From positions 116,362-180,361 of the forward strand of contig QCQE01000002.1 in the NCBI GenBank assembly GCA_003212275.1: 64,000 nt of DNA. The letters run 5' to 3'. The notes under the pieces were generated by a model. That model had not been told where the DNA came from. It did not search any database and was given only the letters and a program-made list of their open reading frames with translations. This document shows, one piece after another, positions 20,872 through 30,290 of this stretch (the stretch's first letter is position 1; every line of letters begins with the position of its first letter). The position numbers were made by a program, and so were the translations under genes. The stretch is from Pelagibacteraceae bacterium AG-447-N18. Lineage in GTDB: Bacteria; Pseudomonadota; Alphaproteobacteria; Pelagibacterales; Pelagibacteraceae.

Positions 20872-21605
20872 TAAGATTTGTTTTCCATGATTTTTTTAAC
20901 AGCTTCTAAATCCTCTTCTGTGTCTACACCTATAGGGGCAAACTTCGCAAAAGCAACATTAATTTTTATATTATTATCTAGCGCCCTAAGTTGCTCAAGT
21001 TTATTTTTGATCTCATTAGTAGATTGATTTAAAGAAACAAATTTCTCAAGAGTATCTTTATTATATGAATATATACCCAGATGATGATAAATGTTTTCTT
21101 TTTCTTCAGTAATATTTCTCATAAAGTTTAATGCCTCCGGAAAATTTGTTTGATTTAAATTTTCTTTGGTCAAAACCTTAACTACATTTGGATTATCTAA
21201 TAGAGCTTTGTCCTGAATTTTGGAAGCTAAAGTTCCAAATTTCGAGGAACTTTCAATCATCTTTTTATTCAAGTTTCTAATATCATCTATATTCATTAAA
21301 GGTTCATCACCTTGAAGATTCATTACTAAATCAATATCTGTGGAATCAATTTTTTGAAACACCTCATAAATTCTATCTGTACCTGATTTATGCTTATTTT
21401 TTGTTAAAATTGCCTGTCCACCATTTTGTTTAACATCATCAACTATCTCTTGGTCTTCTGCTGCAACTATTACCTCTCCAATATTTGCTTCCTCTGCTTT
21501 TTTAAAAACACGCGAAATGATAGACAATCCTTTAATTTTCATTAAGGGTTTACCTGGCAATCTCTGCGCAGACAATCTAGAGGGAATTATTACTAAAGTT
21601 TTCAT
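20871..21605 (-). CDS. kdsB: 3-deoxy-manno-octulosonate cytidylyltransferase
   Basis: A 244-residue CMP-Kdo synthetase, activating Kdo for lipid A core assembly. It begins MKTLVIIPSRLSAQRLPGKPL. I chose this ATG at 21605; an upstream in-frame ATG would add 17 residues unlike the family. The metal-binding/substrate segments NLQGDEPLM and HLGIYSY fit. It pairs functionally with kdsD at 26615. It is divergent from the cytochrome c gene. Confidence 0.95.
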   Translation of the reverse strand: MKTLVIIPSRLSAQRLPGKPLMKIKGLSIISRVFKKAEEANIGEVIVAAEDQEIVDDVKQNGGQAILTKNKHKSGTDRIYEVFQKIDSTDIDLVMNLQGDEPLMNIDDIRNLNKKMIESSSKFGTLASKIQDKALLDNPNVVKVLTKENLNQTNFPEALNFMRNITEEKENIYHHLGIYSYNKDTLEKFVSLNQSTNEIKNKLEQLRALDNNIKINVAFAKFAPIGVDTEEDLEAVKKIMENKS

Positions 21606-21711
21606 TATTTTTTTAACTATGAGCACAATATAAACAGAGGCAAAATTGTACATCAAAATATATGAGCAATTTTAAATTTATAGTGTTATATGTTCAAAAT
21701 ATTTTAATTAA

Positions 21712-22254
21712 ATGGATTCATTTGAACTAAACAAAATTATCGCTGCTATTTTATTGGTTGCTCTAATCATTATTGGTATTGGAAAACTTTCTGATGCTAT
21801 TTTTTATGTAGAAAAACCCAAAACCCCAGCTTATATCGTGGAGGTAGAAGAAACAGTAACAGCTAGTACAGAAACTAAATCAGATATATCAATAGAAAAA
21901 GTTGATATTGCAGCCTTGATGGCAATGGCAGATATTGCTCACGGAGAAAAAGTTTTTAAAAAATGTGCTGCATGTCACTCTATTGTCAAAGGGGGGAAAA
22001 ATAATATTGGTCCTGCACTTTACAATGTAGTTAACAGACAAGTTGGTATTGTCTCCGATTATAAATATTCTAAAGCACTTGCTGAATATGGAAAGAATTG
22101 GACCTTTGAAGAATTAAATGGTTACCTAATCAGACCAGCAAAATGGATTAAGGGAACTAAAATGGCTTTCGCTGGATTGAAAAAAGAGAAAGATCGAGCA
22201 TCGGTTATTTTATATTTGAATCAAAATTCTGACAACCCACTTCCTTTACCTTAA
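21712..22254 (+). CDS. Membrane-anchored class I cytochrome c
   Basis: A 180-residue protein with an N-terminal membrane anchor (residues about 8-28, IIAAILLVALIIIGIGKL). A flexible linker follows, then one c-type heme domain with CAACH near residue 87. The distal methionine is likely in TKMAFAGL. This resembles CycM/cytochrome c552, which links the bc1 complex to terminal oxidase in alphaproteobacteria. Its end overlaps the convergent argF by 9 nt. The exact electron partner is inferred. Confidence 0.9.
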   Translation: MDSFELNKIIAAILLVALIIIGIGKLSDAIFYVEKPKTPAYIVEVEETVTASTETKSDISIEKVDIAALMAMADIAHGEKVFKKCAACHSIVKGGKNNIGPALYNVVNRQVGIVSDYKYSKALAEYGKNWTFEELNGYLIRPAKWIKGTKMAFAGLKKEKDRASVILYLNQNSDNPLPLP

Positions 22255-23172
22255 TTTACCAAGACAATAAAGTAGTATCGATTTTTGTACGTGAACTCTA
22301 TTTAAAGCTTGTAGCCAAACTTTTGATTGTTTGCTTTTAAAAACATTTTCATCAACCTCGCTTCCTCTTGGAAGACAATGCAAGAATATAGCTCTTGGAC
22401 ATTTTTTTAGAAGATTTTTATTAATCTTAAAATTTTTAAAATCCCTTAATTTTTTTTTTTTATTAACTTTATCATTCATTGATATTACTTTGTCTGAAAA
22501 AATTACATCGGCTCCTTCAACTGCTTTTTTTGGATCATTGTGAATCGTAATTTTATTTTTATTTTTTTTTATATAATTCATTATGTTCTTATTAGGTTGA
22601 TATTTTTTTGGACAACCAACTTTTAATTTAAAAGAAAATTTGGTTGAAGCAGCAATCAAAGAATTTAGAACATTATTTGAGTCTCCAATCCAAGTAATAT
22701 TTAATTTTGATATTGGTTTTTTTTTAATTTCCTCAACAGTAAATACATCTGACAAGATTTGTGTTGGGTGAGAGGACGGGCTTAATCCATTTATAATTGG
22801 AATTGTTAAATGCTTTTTAAATTCTTCCAACTTTTCATCATTATCGGTTCTTAACATGAAAGCATCACCAAAACTTGATAATATTTTAGCAGTATCTTCA
22901 ATACTTTCACCTCCTTTTGATAAATGCAGTTCATCTGGTCTAAGTGTTAAAGTTCGACCAGAAAGTTGGGAGATAGCTAAGAAAAAAGACAAGCGAGTTC
23001 TTAAACTTGATTTTTCAAACATTTGTATCAATAATTTTCCTTTTAAAGGCGTACCTTTATCGTGATCAAGATTGTTAAGATTCTTTCTTGCTTTTTTTCT
23101 TTTTTTTGCGTCAATCAAAATTCTTCTAAGATCTTTAGCTGGAATATCTTTTAGATTAATAAAGTGTTTCAT
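22246..23172 (-). CDS. argF: Ornithine carbamoyltransferase
   Basis: A 308-residue OTCase making citrulline from ornithine and carbamoyl phosphate. The carbamoyl-phosphate motif is EKSSLRTRLSF (family STRTR region, here SLRTR). The ornithine-binding FLHCLPRGSEV contains the catalytic HCLP. It lies 1 nt downstream of argD, a standard argD-argF pair of alphaproteobacteria. Confidence 0.95.
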   Translation of the reverse strand: MKHFINLKDIPAKDLRRILIDAKKRKKARKNLNNLDHDKGTPLKGKLLIQMFEKSSLRTRLSFFLAISQLSGRTLTLRPDELHLSKGGESIEDTAKILSSFGDAFMLRTDNDEKLEEFKKHLTIPIINGLSPSSHPTQILSDVFTVEEIKKKPISKLNITWIGDSNNVLNSLIAASTKFSFKLKVGCPKKYQPNKNIMNYIKKNKNKITIHNDPKKAVEGADVIFSDKVISMNDKVNKKKKLRDFKNFKINKNLLKKCPRAIFLHCLPRGSEVDENVFKSKQSKVWLQALNRVHVQKSILLYCLGKLR

Positions 23173-23173
23173 T

Positions 23174-24337
23174 TTATTTTAGTTTCGCGCAGACGTTGTC
23201 AATAATTTTGAGAGCTTGATCTAACTCATTTTTTTTGACATTTAACGGAGGTAAAATACGTATAACATTTTCTGCAGCCCTAATTGTTAATAACTTTTTA
23301 TCCATTAGTTTTTTAATAAATTTTGTTTGATCATTGTAGAGTTGAATTCCTATTAAGTAACCTCTCCCTCTTACGTCTTTTATAACTTTGGGATACTTTT
23401 TCTTAATAAGATTTAAATTTGATAAAAAATATTTGGATAATTTGTTAATGTTATTTAAAAATTTCTTACTTGAAACTATATCCATTACAACATTTCCAAC
23501 TGCCATTGCTAATGGATTTCCTCCAAAAGTAGAGCCATGGGTTCCTGGAGTCATTCCCGCAGCAACTTTTCTATTCATTAAAACTGCTCCGATTGGAAAC
23601 CCACCCCCAATACCTTTTGCAATTGGCACTATATCGGGGATACATTTTGATTTTTCAAATGCAAAAAAACTACCTGATCTTGAAATACCACATTGCACTT
23701 CATCTAAAATAAGTAATATTTTCTTTTTATTACATAATTTTCTCAATTCTTTTAAACACCAATCTGGAACAACTTTAATACCACCCTCACCCATTATAGG
23801 TTCTATCATAATTGCAGCTGTATTTTTAGTTATCTTTTTTTTTAAAGATTTGTGATCTCCAAAAATGAAATGATCAAAACCACCTACATGTCCAAAACCT
23901 TCTGTCATTTTCTTAGATCCGCTTGCAAAAATTGTGGCTAAAGTTCTCCCATGAAACGAGTTTTTTACACACAAAATTTTTGTCTTATTTGGTTTGCCAA
24001 TTGAATAAAAATATCGTCTCGCAACTTTAATAGCAGCCTCAGTAGCTTCTGCACCACTATTTTGAAAAATTACGTAATCTGCAAAAGTTTTTTGACATAA
24101 TTTTTTCGCTAATTTCTCTCCCTCAGGAATTTGAAAAGCATTGGATACATGCCAGAGCTTCTTTGATTGTTTATTTATAGTTTCAATTAATTTTGGATTA
24201 GCATGGCCTAAACAATTAACCGCAATGCCTTGTACAAAATCTAAATATTTTGCTCCGGTTGCAGTATAGAGATAAGATCCTTTGCCTCTTACAAATGAAA
24301 TTTTTTTTCTATTATAATTTTTTGCCAAATAACTCAT
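23174..24337 (-). CDS. argD: Acetylornithine/succinyldiaminopimelate aminotransferase
   Basis: A 387-residue PLP aminotransferase acting in arginine (and possibly lysine) synthesis. The PLP-binding lysine lies in VPIAKGIGGGFPIGA. The segments VQGIAVNCLGHANP, NSGAEATEAAIKVAR and LILDEVQCGISRSG fit ArgD. I chose the ATG at 24337 (MSYLAKNYNRKK), because the longer open frame adds 16 hydrophobic residues without family support. Its dual role is inferred from the dapD/dapE genes here. Confidence 0.94.
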   Translation of the reverse strand: MSYLAKNYNRKKISFVRGKGSYLYTATGAKYLDFVQGIAVNCLGHANPKLIETINKQSKKLWHVSNAFQIPEGEKLAKKLCQKTFADYVIFQNSGAEATEAAIKVARRYFYSIGKPNKTKILCVKNSFHGRTLATIFASGSKKMTEGFGHVGGFDHFIFGDHKSLKKKITKNTAAIMIEPIMGEGGIKVVPDWCLKELRKLCNKKKILLILDEVQCGISRSGSFFAFEKSKCIPDIVPIAKGIGGGFPIGAVLMNRKVAAGMTPGTHGSTFGGNPLAMAVGNVVMDIVSSKKFLNNINKLSKYFLSNLNLIKKKYPKVIKDVRGRGYLIGIQLYNDQTKFIKKLMDKKLLTIRAAENVIRILPPLNVKKNELDQALKIIDNVCAKLK

Positions 24338-24518
24338 AAATTTTATTATTTTAAAACTTTGTATAAACAATAATATTATATACAAGTCAGGATTGAATAT
24401 TTCTATTTTACTTGTTGGATAATTTTTGTTGATAACTCAGATTAATTACTTGTTTTAATAAAATTTATATCAGTATATTGTATAAGTATTATATTTTAAC
24501 ACTAAATATAGATCTATT

Positions 24519-25013
24519 ATGAGTTGGACAGATGAAAAAGTAGCTAAACTCAAAGAATTATGGGGTAAAGGCAATACGGCAAGTCAAATTGCAGAAATAA
24601 TAGGTGGTATTAGTCGAAATGCAGTAATAGGTAAAGCTCACAGACTAAATCTCTCTGCAAAAATAAAAACTAGATCTGCAACCTCTAATGAAAGTTTTGA
24701 AAGTTCAATTGATAATAAAAATTTAAAATTAAAAAGGGGACGAAGAAGTAAATTTAAATCTCTAATTATTGAAAAAGATTTTGAGCCTGAAAATCCTAAA
24801 ACACTCGAGGAATTAGATGAGAACTCTTGTAAATGGCCGATTGGTCATCCAAATGAAAAAGGGTTTTATTTTTGCGGAAGGACATCATTAAAAGATTTTT
24901 CTTATTGTAAACTTCATTTACTTTATGCTTATCAACCTAAAGGTAAAAAAGATGAAGTCACTGATAAAGAGGAAGTGCCAGAATTTATAGAAAAAAAAAT
25001 AAAATCTGCTTAA
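24519..25013 (+). CDS. gcrA: GcrA cell-cycle regulator
   Basis: A 164-residue GcrA. The N-terminus MSWTDEKVAKLKELW plus a helix-turn-helix (GNTASQIAEIIGGISRNAVIGKAHRLNL) is the DNA-binding domain. The C-terminal CKWPIGHP...FCGR...YCKLH segment is the region that contacts sigma70 in Caulobacter. In that organism GcrA reads GANTC methylation made by CcrM; no ccrM is in this window. The upstream gap of about 180 nt from argD is one of the larger ones and must hold its promoter. Confidence 0.95.
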   Translation: MSWTDEKVAKLKELWGKGNTASQIAEIIGGISRNAVIGKAHRLNLSAKIKTRSATSNESFESSIDNKNLKLKRGRRSKFKSLIIEKDFEPENPKTLEELDENSCKWPIGHPNEKGFYFCGRTSLKDFSYCKLHLLYAYQPKGKKDEVTDKEEVPEFIEKKIKSA

Positions 25014-25032
25014 AGATTTTAATTAACTTTTA

Positions 25033-25986
25033 CTAAGAGATATTTTTTTTTGAGAATTGTCCACCTTGTCTCCACATATAACAATATTTTTCTACTTCTT
25101 TTTCAAATAAACATTTAGCTGGAAACCCAATATCTGAATTTGTCTTATATTTACCTGATACGACATTATCATATTTTAAGAGTTTAAGTTGATCTTCCGT
25201 AAGTAATGGTTTGGGAAATAATTGAAAAAATTTTGCTGATAATTTTCCAAAAAACAAGGGAACGGGTAATAAAATTCTTTTTTTATCAATTAAATTTAAT
25301 AATTTTTCTATTATTTCCTTTAGCGTCAGTGTTTCGGTGCCAGCACACTCAATTATCTGAGAATAGATATTTTTAGAGATTATATTGTAGATAATATCTA
25401 CTAAATCAGAAGAATGAATGGGCATAAATTTTGTTTGTCCGTTATAATAAAGTGGAAATACTGGAAGCCTATTTAACAGTGTCATAAAGTTAGTCGTAAA
25501 ATTATCATCGACAGAATAAACAACTGATGGTCTTAAAATTGTAGACAAAGGAAAGTTTTTTAATATCTCTTTTTCACCATCTAGCTTACTTTGAGCATAT
25601 TTGGATTCTGTTGATTCGTTAATACCTAATGCTGATAAATGAATAAAATGTTTCAAATTGTTTTGCTTACAAAGTTTTGCTAAGAGAGATGGCAATAAAG
25701 TATGAATACTTCTAAAAGAACTTCTTTTTTTTTCATACAAAATACCAATTAAATTTATGCAAACATCTGCCCTTTCAAATAAACCTTTAATTTTATTTTC
25801 TTCAAAAATATTTGCCTCAACAATATCAATATAACCAGCATTACCCTGGGTTTTTATGATGTGTCCTTTTTGGTGAATGTTTCTGGTAACAACAATAACC
25901 TTATAGTCATTTTTTGTTAACTTTCTAATTAGATGACGTCCAATTTGACCGCTTCCACCAAAAATTAGACAATTTTTTCCTTTCAT
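25033..25986 (-). CDS. NAD(P)-binding complex I NDUFA9-like / NmrA-type protein
   Basis: A 317-residue atypical short-chain dehydrogenase-like protein. Its Rossmann motif is CLIFGGSGQIGRHLIRKL, and the segment FIHLSALGINESTESKYAQSKLDGE fits extended SDRs of the NDUFA9 type. The catalytic YxxxK appears as YAQSK. I chose the start at 25986, which leaves it just clear of the divergent rnd gene; an ATG 11 codons upstream would overlap it. The family is linked to complex I or quinone metabolism, but the role here is inferred. Confidence 0.8.
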   Translation of the reverse strand: MKGKNCLIFGGSGQIGRHLIRKLTKNDYKVIVVTRNIHQKGHIIKTQGNAGYIDIVEANIFEENKIKGLFERADVCINLIGILYEKKRSSFRSIHTLLPSLLAKLCKQNNLKHFIHLSALGINESTESKYAQSKLDGEKEILKNFPLSTILRPSVVYSVDDNFTTNFMTLLNRLPVFPLYYNGQTKFMPIHSSDLVDIIYNIISKNIYSQIIECAGTETLTLKEIIEKLLNLIDKKRILLPVPLFFGKLSAKFFQLFPKPLLTEDQLKLLKYDNVVSGKYKTNSDIGFPAKCLFEKEVEKYCYMWRQGGQFSKKNIS

Positions 25987-26002
25987 ATATAAGTCTTTAA
26001 AA

Positions 26003-26614
26003 ATGAGTATTGATATCAAACTTCACAAAAATGACTTACCAGATGATTTAGATTTAGGCAATGTAATAGCTGTTGATGGAGAGTTTATGGGTCTAAATGT
26101 CAGAAGAGACCCATTATGTTTAGTACAAATTTCGTCAGGTAATTCTGATGCACATATAATTCAACTGGATAGATCAAGTTATAAAGCTCCTAATTTAATA
26201 AAAATATTAGGAGATAAAAAAATCACAAAAATCTTTCATTATGGTAGAGCAGACATGGCTCATATTAAATATTACTTAAAAACAGATACAAATAATATTC
26301 TAGATACAAAAATTGCAAGTCGTTTAGCAAGAAGCTATGCAGATAATCACTCACTAAAAACATTAATAAAGGAATTTGTAAATATAGATATTAGTAAACA
26401 ATTTCAAAATTCAGATTTCGGGGGTGATTTAACACCTGCTCAAATGAAGTATTGTGCTAATGACGTAATTTATCTTCATAAAATTCATAATGAATTAAAT
26501 AAAATTTTAGAGAGAGAAAAAAGAATTGATTTATATAAAGATTGTCTTAAATTTTTAAAAACCAGAGTAGAACTTGATTTGGCATTATTCAAGGATGATA
26601 TATGGTCCCACTAA
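26003..26614 (+). CDS. Ribonuclease D-like 3'-5' exonuclease, short form
   Basis: A 203-residue DEDD exonuclease. The first acidic motif is AVDGEFMG, the second lies in HYGRADMAHI, and the third is in LTPAQMKYCANDVIYLHKIH with its Tyr. It lacks the HRDC domains of full RNase D, like many alphaproteobacterial short forms. It probably trims tRNA or other RNA 3' ends. It is immediately followed by kdsD. Confidence 0.88.
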   Translation: MSIDIKLHKNDLPDDLDLGNVIAVDGEFMGLNVRRDPLCLVQISSGNSDAHIIQLDRSSYKAPNLIKILGDKKITKIFHYGRADMAHIKYYLKTDTNNILDTKIASRLARSYADNHSLKTLIKEFVNIDISKQFQNSDFGGDLTPAQMKYCANDVIYLHKIHNELNKILEREKRIDLYKDCLKFLKTRVELDLALFKDDIWSH

Positions 26615-27583
26615 ATGAAAAAAAAAAAATTTATTAATGTTGCTAGAAAAGTAATTGATCTTGAAATCAAAGCATTAGTAAAATTAAAGAGAAGCATCAG
26701 TACCTCTTTTGATTTAGCTGTTCAACAAATATTAAAATGTCAGTCAAAAGTAATTTTATGTGGTGTTGGAAAAAGTGGATTAATTGCGAATAAAATTGCA
26801 TCAACTTTTTCATCAGTTGGTACTCCATCATTTAATTTATCTGCAAGCGACTCATCACATGGAGACTTGGGAAGTATTTCAAAGAAAGATATTCTAATTT
26901 TAATTAGTAATTCTGGGGAAACAAACGAACTAAAAAATATTATTCAATTTGCTAATAGAAATAAAATTTTACTAATTGGTATAGTTTCACAAAAAAATTC
27001 TGTGCTTTATAAATCCTCTGATATCAAACTTTTAATACCAAAAGCAATTGAAGCAGGAAGTATTATACCAACTTCAAGTACAACTTCTCAGTTAGCATTA
27101 GGTGACGCACTAGCCATAGCAACAATGAAACAAAGAAAATTTAACAAAAAAGATTTTAAAAAAATCCATCCGGCAGGAAGTTTAGGTGTACAATTAAAAA
27201 CTGTTGAGGACATTATGCTTAAAGATAATGCAATTCCTTTTGTTAATGAGAACTTAAAAATGAAAAATGCTTTAAAAACTTTGACTTCCAAAAAATTAGG
27301 CTTTTTATTAGTAAGAGATAAAAAAAATAACACAAAAGGTATAATCACTGATGGAGAACTTAGAAGATTTGGTCAAAAAAATCAAAATATTCACAATACT
27401 CTTGTCAAAGAAATAATGACGAAAAATCCCATCGGAATAGATAAAAATGCTTTAGCGGCAAAAGCGCTATCTCTTATGAATAGCAAAAAAATTACTTCTT
27501 TATGTGTTTACGAAAAAAAGAATAAATTTAAAACTATAGGAGTAATTCATATACATAATATATTACAATCAAATATTTCTTAA
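26615..27583 (+). CDS. kdsD: Arabinose-5-phosphate isomerase
   Basis: A 322-residue enzyme converting ribulose-5-P to arabinose-5-P, the first step of Kdo synthesis. An N-terminal SIS domain (GVGKSGLIANKIASTFSSVGTPS) is followed by two CBS domains from about residue 205. The catalytic His-rich segment SASDSSHGDLG is present. It starts right after the rnd stop and overlaps the lptC start by 1 nt, so LPS genes form one operon. Confidence 0.94.
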   Translation: MKKKKFINVARKVIDLEIKALVKLKRSISTSFDLAVQQILKCQSKVILCGVGKSGLIANKIASTFSSVGTPSFNLSASDSSHGDLGSISKKDILILISNSGETNELKNIIQFANRNKILLIGIVSQKNSVLYKSSDIKLLIPKAIEAGSIIPTSSTTSQLALGDALAIATMKQRKFNKKDFKKIHPAGSLGVQLKTVEDIMLKDNAIPFVNENLKMKNALKTLTSKKLGFLLVRDKKNNTKGIITDGELRRFGQKNQNIHNTLVKEIMTKNPIGIDKNALAAKALSLMNSKKITSLCVYEKKNKFKTIGVIHIHNILQSNIS

Positions 27584-28185
27584 TGAAAAAAAAAATTATA
27601 ATTAGTTCTTCTTTTATAATCTTTTTTTTTTCACTTTTAATTTATTTCTATTTCAAATCAAATAATGAAAAAAAATTAATTGAAAAGAAAAAAAAAATAG
27701 AATTAATTCAAACAGAGAATATAGAGCAGGATGAGGAAAAAATCATAAGTTTAAATATAATTCAAGATGTGAGTTATTCAGCTAAAGATAATAAAGGAAA
27801 CGAGTATTTTGTTAAGGCTGAGGAGGGAACAATAGATCAAAATTATAATAATTTAATTTTTTTAAAAGCTGTAAACGCAACAATAAGATTAGAAAATTAT
27901 GAATTAATAGAAATCTCATCTGACTTTGGCAAATATAACACTGATAATTATGATACTATTTTTTCAAAAAATGTAATAATTACATACCTGGATAACGTAA
28001 TTAAGGGAAAATATCTTGATTTTTCATGGGATAAAAACTTAATAATTATCTCTAAAGATGTTACTTTAAAAAATAATCAAAGCTCCCTTCGGGCTGATGT
28101 AATTGAGGTAGATATTAAAGAAAAAGATCTAAAGATATTTATGCACGAAGAAAATAAGAAAGTGAATATTAAATCATTGAATTAA
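27583..28185 (+). CDS. lptC: LPS export protein LptC-like
   Basis: A 200-residue protein with one N-terminal membrane helix (residues about 4-22) and a beta-rich periplasmic part. The repeating pattern of KAEEGTIDQNYNNLIFLKAVNATI, then SSDFGKYNTDNYDTIFSKNVIITY, fits the LptC/OstA jellyroll. Position between kdsD and lptB supports LptC. The separate lptA gene usual in this cluster is absent, so this is the only jellyroll protein here. Confidence 0.75.
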   Translation: MKKKIIISSSFIIFFFSLLIYFYFKSNNEKKLIEKKKKIELIQTENIEQDEEKIISLNIIQDVSYSAKDNKGNEYFVKAEEGTIDQNYNNLIFLKAVNATIRLENYELIEISSDFGKYNTDNYDTIFSKNVIITYLDNVIKGKYLDFSWDKNLIIISKDVTLKNNQSSLRADVIEVDIKEKDLKIFMHEENKKVNIKSLN

Positions 28186-28187
28186 AC

Positions 28188-28964
28188 ATGGCTTTAATTA
28201 AGAAATTTAGAATTAAATCTTATAAAAAAGTTAAATCAATAATAGAGTTCGAAAATGTAACTTTGGCTTATGGAAATAGAATTATTTTAGACAATATAAG
28301 TTTTAAAATTAATGAGGGTCAAATATTTGGTATGCTAGGGCCAAATGGTGTAGGAAAATCTACTATCTTTAATTTAATAACAGGTCTTATAAACCCTAAA
28401 CATGGAAAAATTAAAATTAATGGAGAAGATGTATCCAAATACCCCATTTATATGAGAACTAAGAGATTTCAAGTGGGATATGTTCCACAATATGGTGGAT
28501 TTTTTCATGATTTAACTCTCCATGATAATTTAAAAGCTATAAGTGAAATTGTAATAGAAGATAAGAATTTAAGACAAGAAAGAATTGACTATTTACTATC
28601 AAAATTTGAACTTGAAAATATAAAAAACATTAAGGCAAAGTTTTTATCAGGAGGTCAAAAAAAAAAATTGGTTATATCTCTATCTCTTTTAAGCAATCCA
28701 AAAGTACTTTTATTAGATGAATGCTTCGCGGCTTTAGATGTATTAACAATAAAGATGTTACAAGAAATAATAGTAAATTTACAACAAGAAAGTCAAATTA
28801 CAATATGCATATGTGATCATCAGGCACGAGATTTATTAGCATGTGTTGATATTGCAATGATCTTAAGTAATTGTAAAGTAATTGCACAAGATACACCATC
28901 AAACCTAGTAAAAGATGTTAATGCTAAAAATGCATATTTTGGAAATAGTTTTAAATTTAATTAA
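28188..28964 (+). CDS. lptB: LPS export ABC transporter ATPase LptB
   Basis: A 258-residue ABC ATPase. Walker A is GPNGVGKST, the signature is LSGGQKKKL, and Walker B is VLLLDECFAALD. The glutamate normally following Walker B is present as DECF. It powers LPS extraction with LptFG. It follows lptC by 2 nt, without lptA between. The N-terminus carries about 17 extra basic residues before the conserved ABC start. Confidence 0.9.
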   Translation: MALIKKFRIKSYKKVKSIIEFENVTLAYGNRIILDNISFKINEGQIFGMLGPNGVGKSTIFNLITGLINPKHGKIKINGEDVSKYPIYMRTKRFQVGYVPQYGGFFHDLTLHDNLKAISEIVIEDKNLRQERIDYLLSKFELENIKNIKAKFLSGGQKKKLVISLSLLSNPKVLLLDECFAALDVLTIKMLQEIIVNLQQESQITICICDHQARDLLACVDIAMILSNCKVIAQDTPSNLVKDVNAKNAYFGNSFKFN

Positions 28965-28970
28965 AGCTTA

Positions 28971-30290
28971 ATGCCAAATAAAATTATTTTAAAAAAAAGG
29001 ATTTCTGAATTTAATAAAAAAATTTTGATTCCTGGTGATAAAAGCATCAGTATTAGGTGGGTGCTTATTTCCTCCATTGCCGATGGAGTCTCAAAAGCTA
29101 AAAATTTATTAATGTCAGAAGATGTATTGGCAGCTATTGAGGCTGTCAGAAAGTTGGGTGTAAAAGTTAAGATAAACAAAAATATTTGTAAGATTCATGG
29201 TGTAGGTATCAAAGGATTAAAATACAAAAAAAACCTTGTAATAAACGCAAAAAATTCTGGGACACTTGGAAGATTAATCTCCGGAATTTTGATTGATACA
29301 CCTTTTCCAATAAAAATTGTTGGTGATAAAAGTTTATCAAATAGAGATTTTAAAAGAATAGCAGATCCGCTTAGTAAATTTGGTGCTTCATTTAAACTTC
29401 ATAATAAGTGTAATTTACCATTAATTATAAAAGGTTCACAAAATTTAAAGCCGATAAAATTTTTTGAAAAAAAAGGCTCAGCTCAATGTAAAAGTAGTGT
29501 TATTTTTGCTGGAATAAAAGCAAACGGAAAAACAATAATTAAAGCAAAAAAATCTAGAAATCATACAGAACTGCTTTTAAAATATTTAAAATTACCCATC
29601 AAAATAAAAGAAAGAAAAAATTTTGACTTAATAGAAATAAAAAAAGTAAACAAAATTAAACCAATAATATACCATGTCCCTTCTGATATTAGTTCAGGAG
29701 CTTTTTTTATTGCACTCACAGCACTTTCTAAAAATTCTCAAATAATAATTAAAAATATAAATGTTAACTCAACTAGAATTGGGATTATTGCAATATTAAA
29801 GAAAATGGGAGTGAAAATTTTACTATTTAATAAAAAAATATACAAAGGGGAACCTATAGCAGATATTTTTGTTAGCAGTCCTAAAAAACTAAAATCTATT
29901 AATTGTCCATCAAAATTAAATAGTGGAGCTATAGATGAGTTTCTAGTTATTTTTTTGATTGCCGCTAAAGCAGAGGGAATATCTTTTTTTAAAAATTTGA
30001 ATGAACTAAATAAAAAAGAAAGTCCAAGATTAAAATGGGGTTCAAAAATTTTAAAAATGATGGGAGTAAAAATTATTACAACAAAAAGCTCTATCAAAAT
30101 ATTCGGTAATCCAAGATTAGAAATTAAAAAAAAAATTGTGATTCAAAAATACTTAAAAGATCATAGAGTTTTTATGTCAAGTGTTATAGCTGCATTATCT
30201 TTTGGTGGGGAATGGCATATTCATGATAAGGATGCGATAAAAACCTCATTTCCAAATTTTTTAGAAATTATTGACATGTTAAAAAAATGA
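28971..30290 (+). CDS. aroA: 3-phosphoshikimate 1-carboxyvinyltransferase (EPSP synthase)
   Basis: A 439-residue shikimate pathway enzyme. The N-terminal PGDKSISIRW holds the substrate Lys and Ser residues. NAKNSGTLGRLISG is the PEP-binding glycine/arginine loop, and GDKSLSNRDFKRIADPLSKFGA fits the phosphate-binding segment. HRxxMS-like DHRVFMSSVIAA is near the C-terminus. It heads the conserved alphaproteobacterial aroA-cmk-rpsA run and overlaps cmk by 4 nt. Confidence 0.93.
   Translation: MPNKIILKKRISEFNKKILIPGDKSISIRWVLISSIADGVSKAKNLLMSEDVLAAIEAVRKLGVKVKINKNICKIHGVGIKGLKYKKNLVINAKNSGTLGRLISGILIDTPFPIKIVGDKSLSNRDFKRIADPLSKFGASFKLHNKCNLPLIIKGSQNLKPIKFFEKKGSAQCKSSVIFAGIKANGKTIIKAKKSRNHTELLLKYLKLPIKIKERKNFDLIEIKKVNKIKPIIYHVPSDISSGAFFIALTALSKNSQIIIKNINVNSTRIGIIAILKKMGVKILLFNKKIYKGEPIADIFVSSPKKLKSINCPSKLNSGAIDEFLVIFLIAAKAEGISFFKNLNELNKKESPRLKWGSKILKMMGVKIITTKSSIKIFGNPRLEIKKKIVIQKYLKDHRVFMSSVIAALSFGGEWHIHDKDAIKTSFPNFLEIIDMLKK

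Noticed and set aside
23388-23855. 155-residue open frame antisense to argD
   Set aside because: Shadow of argD with no independent support.
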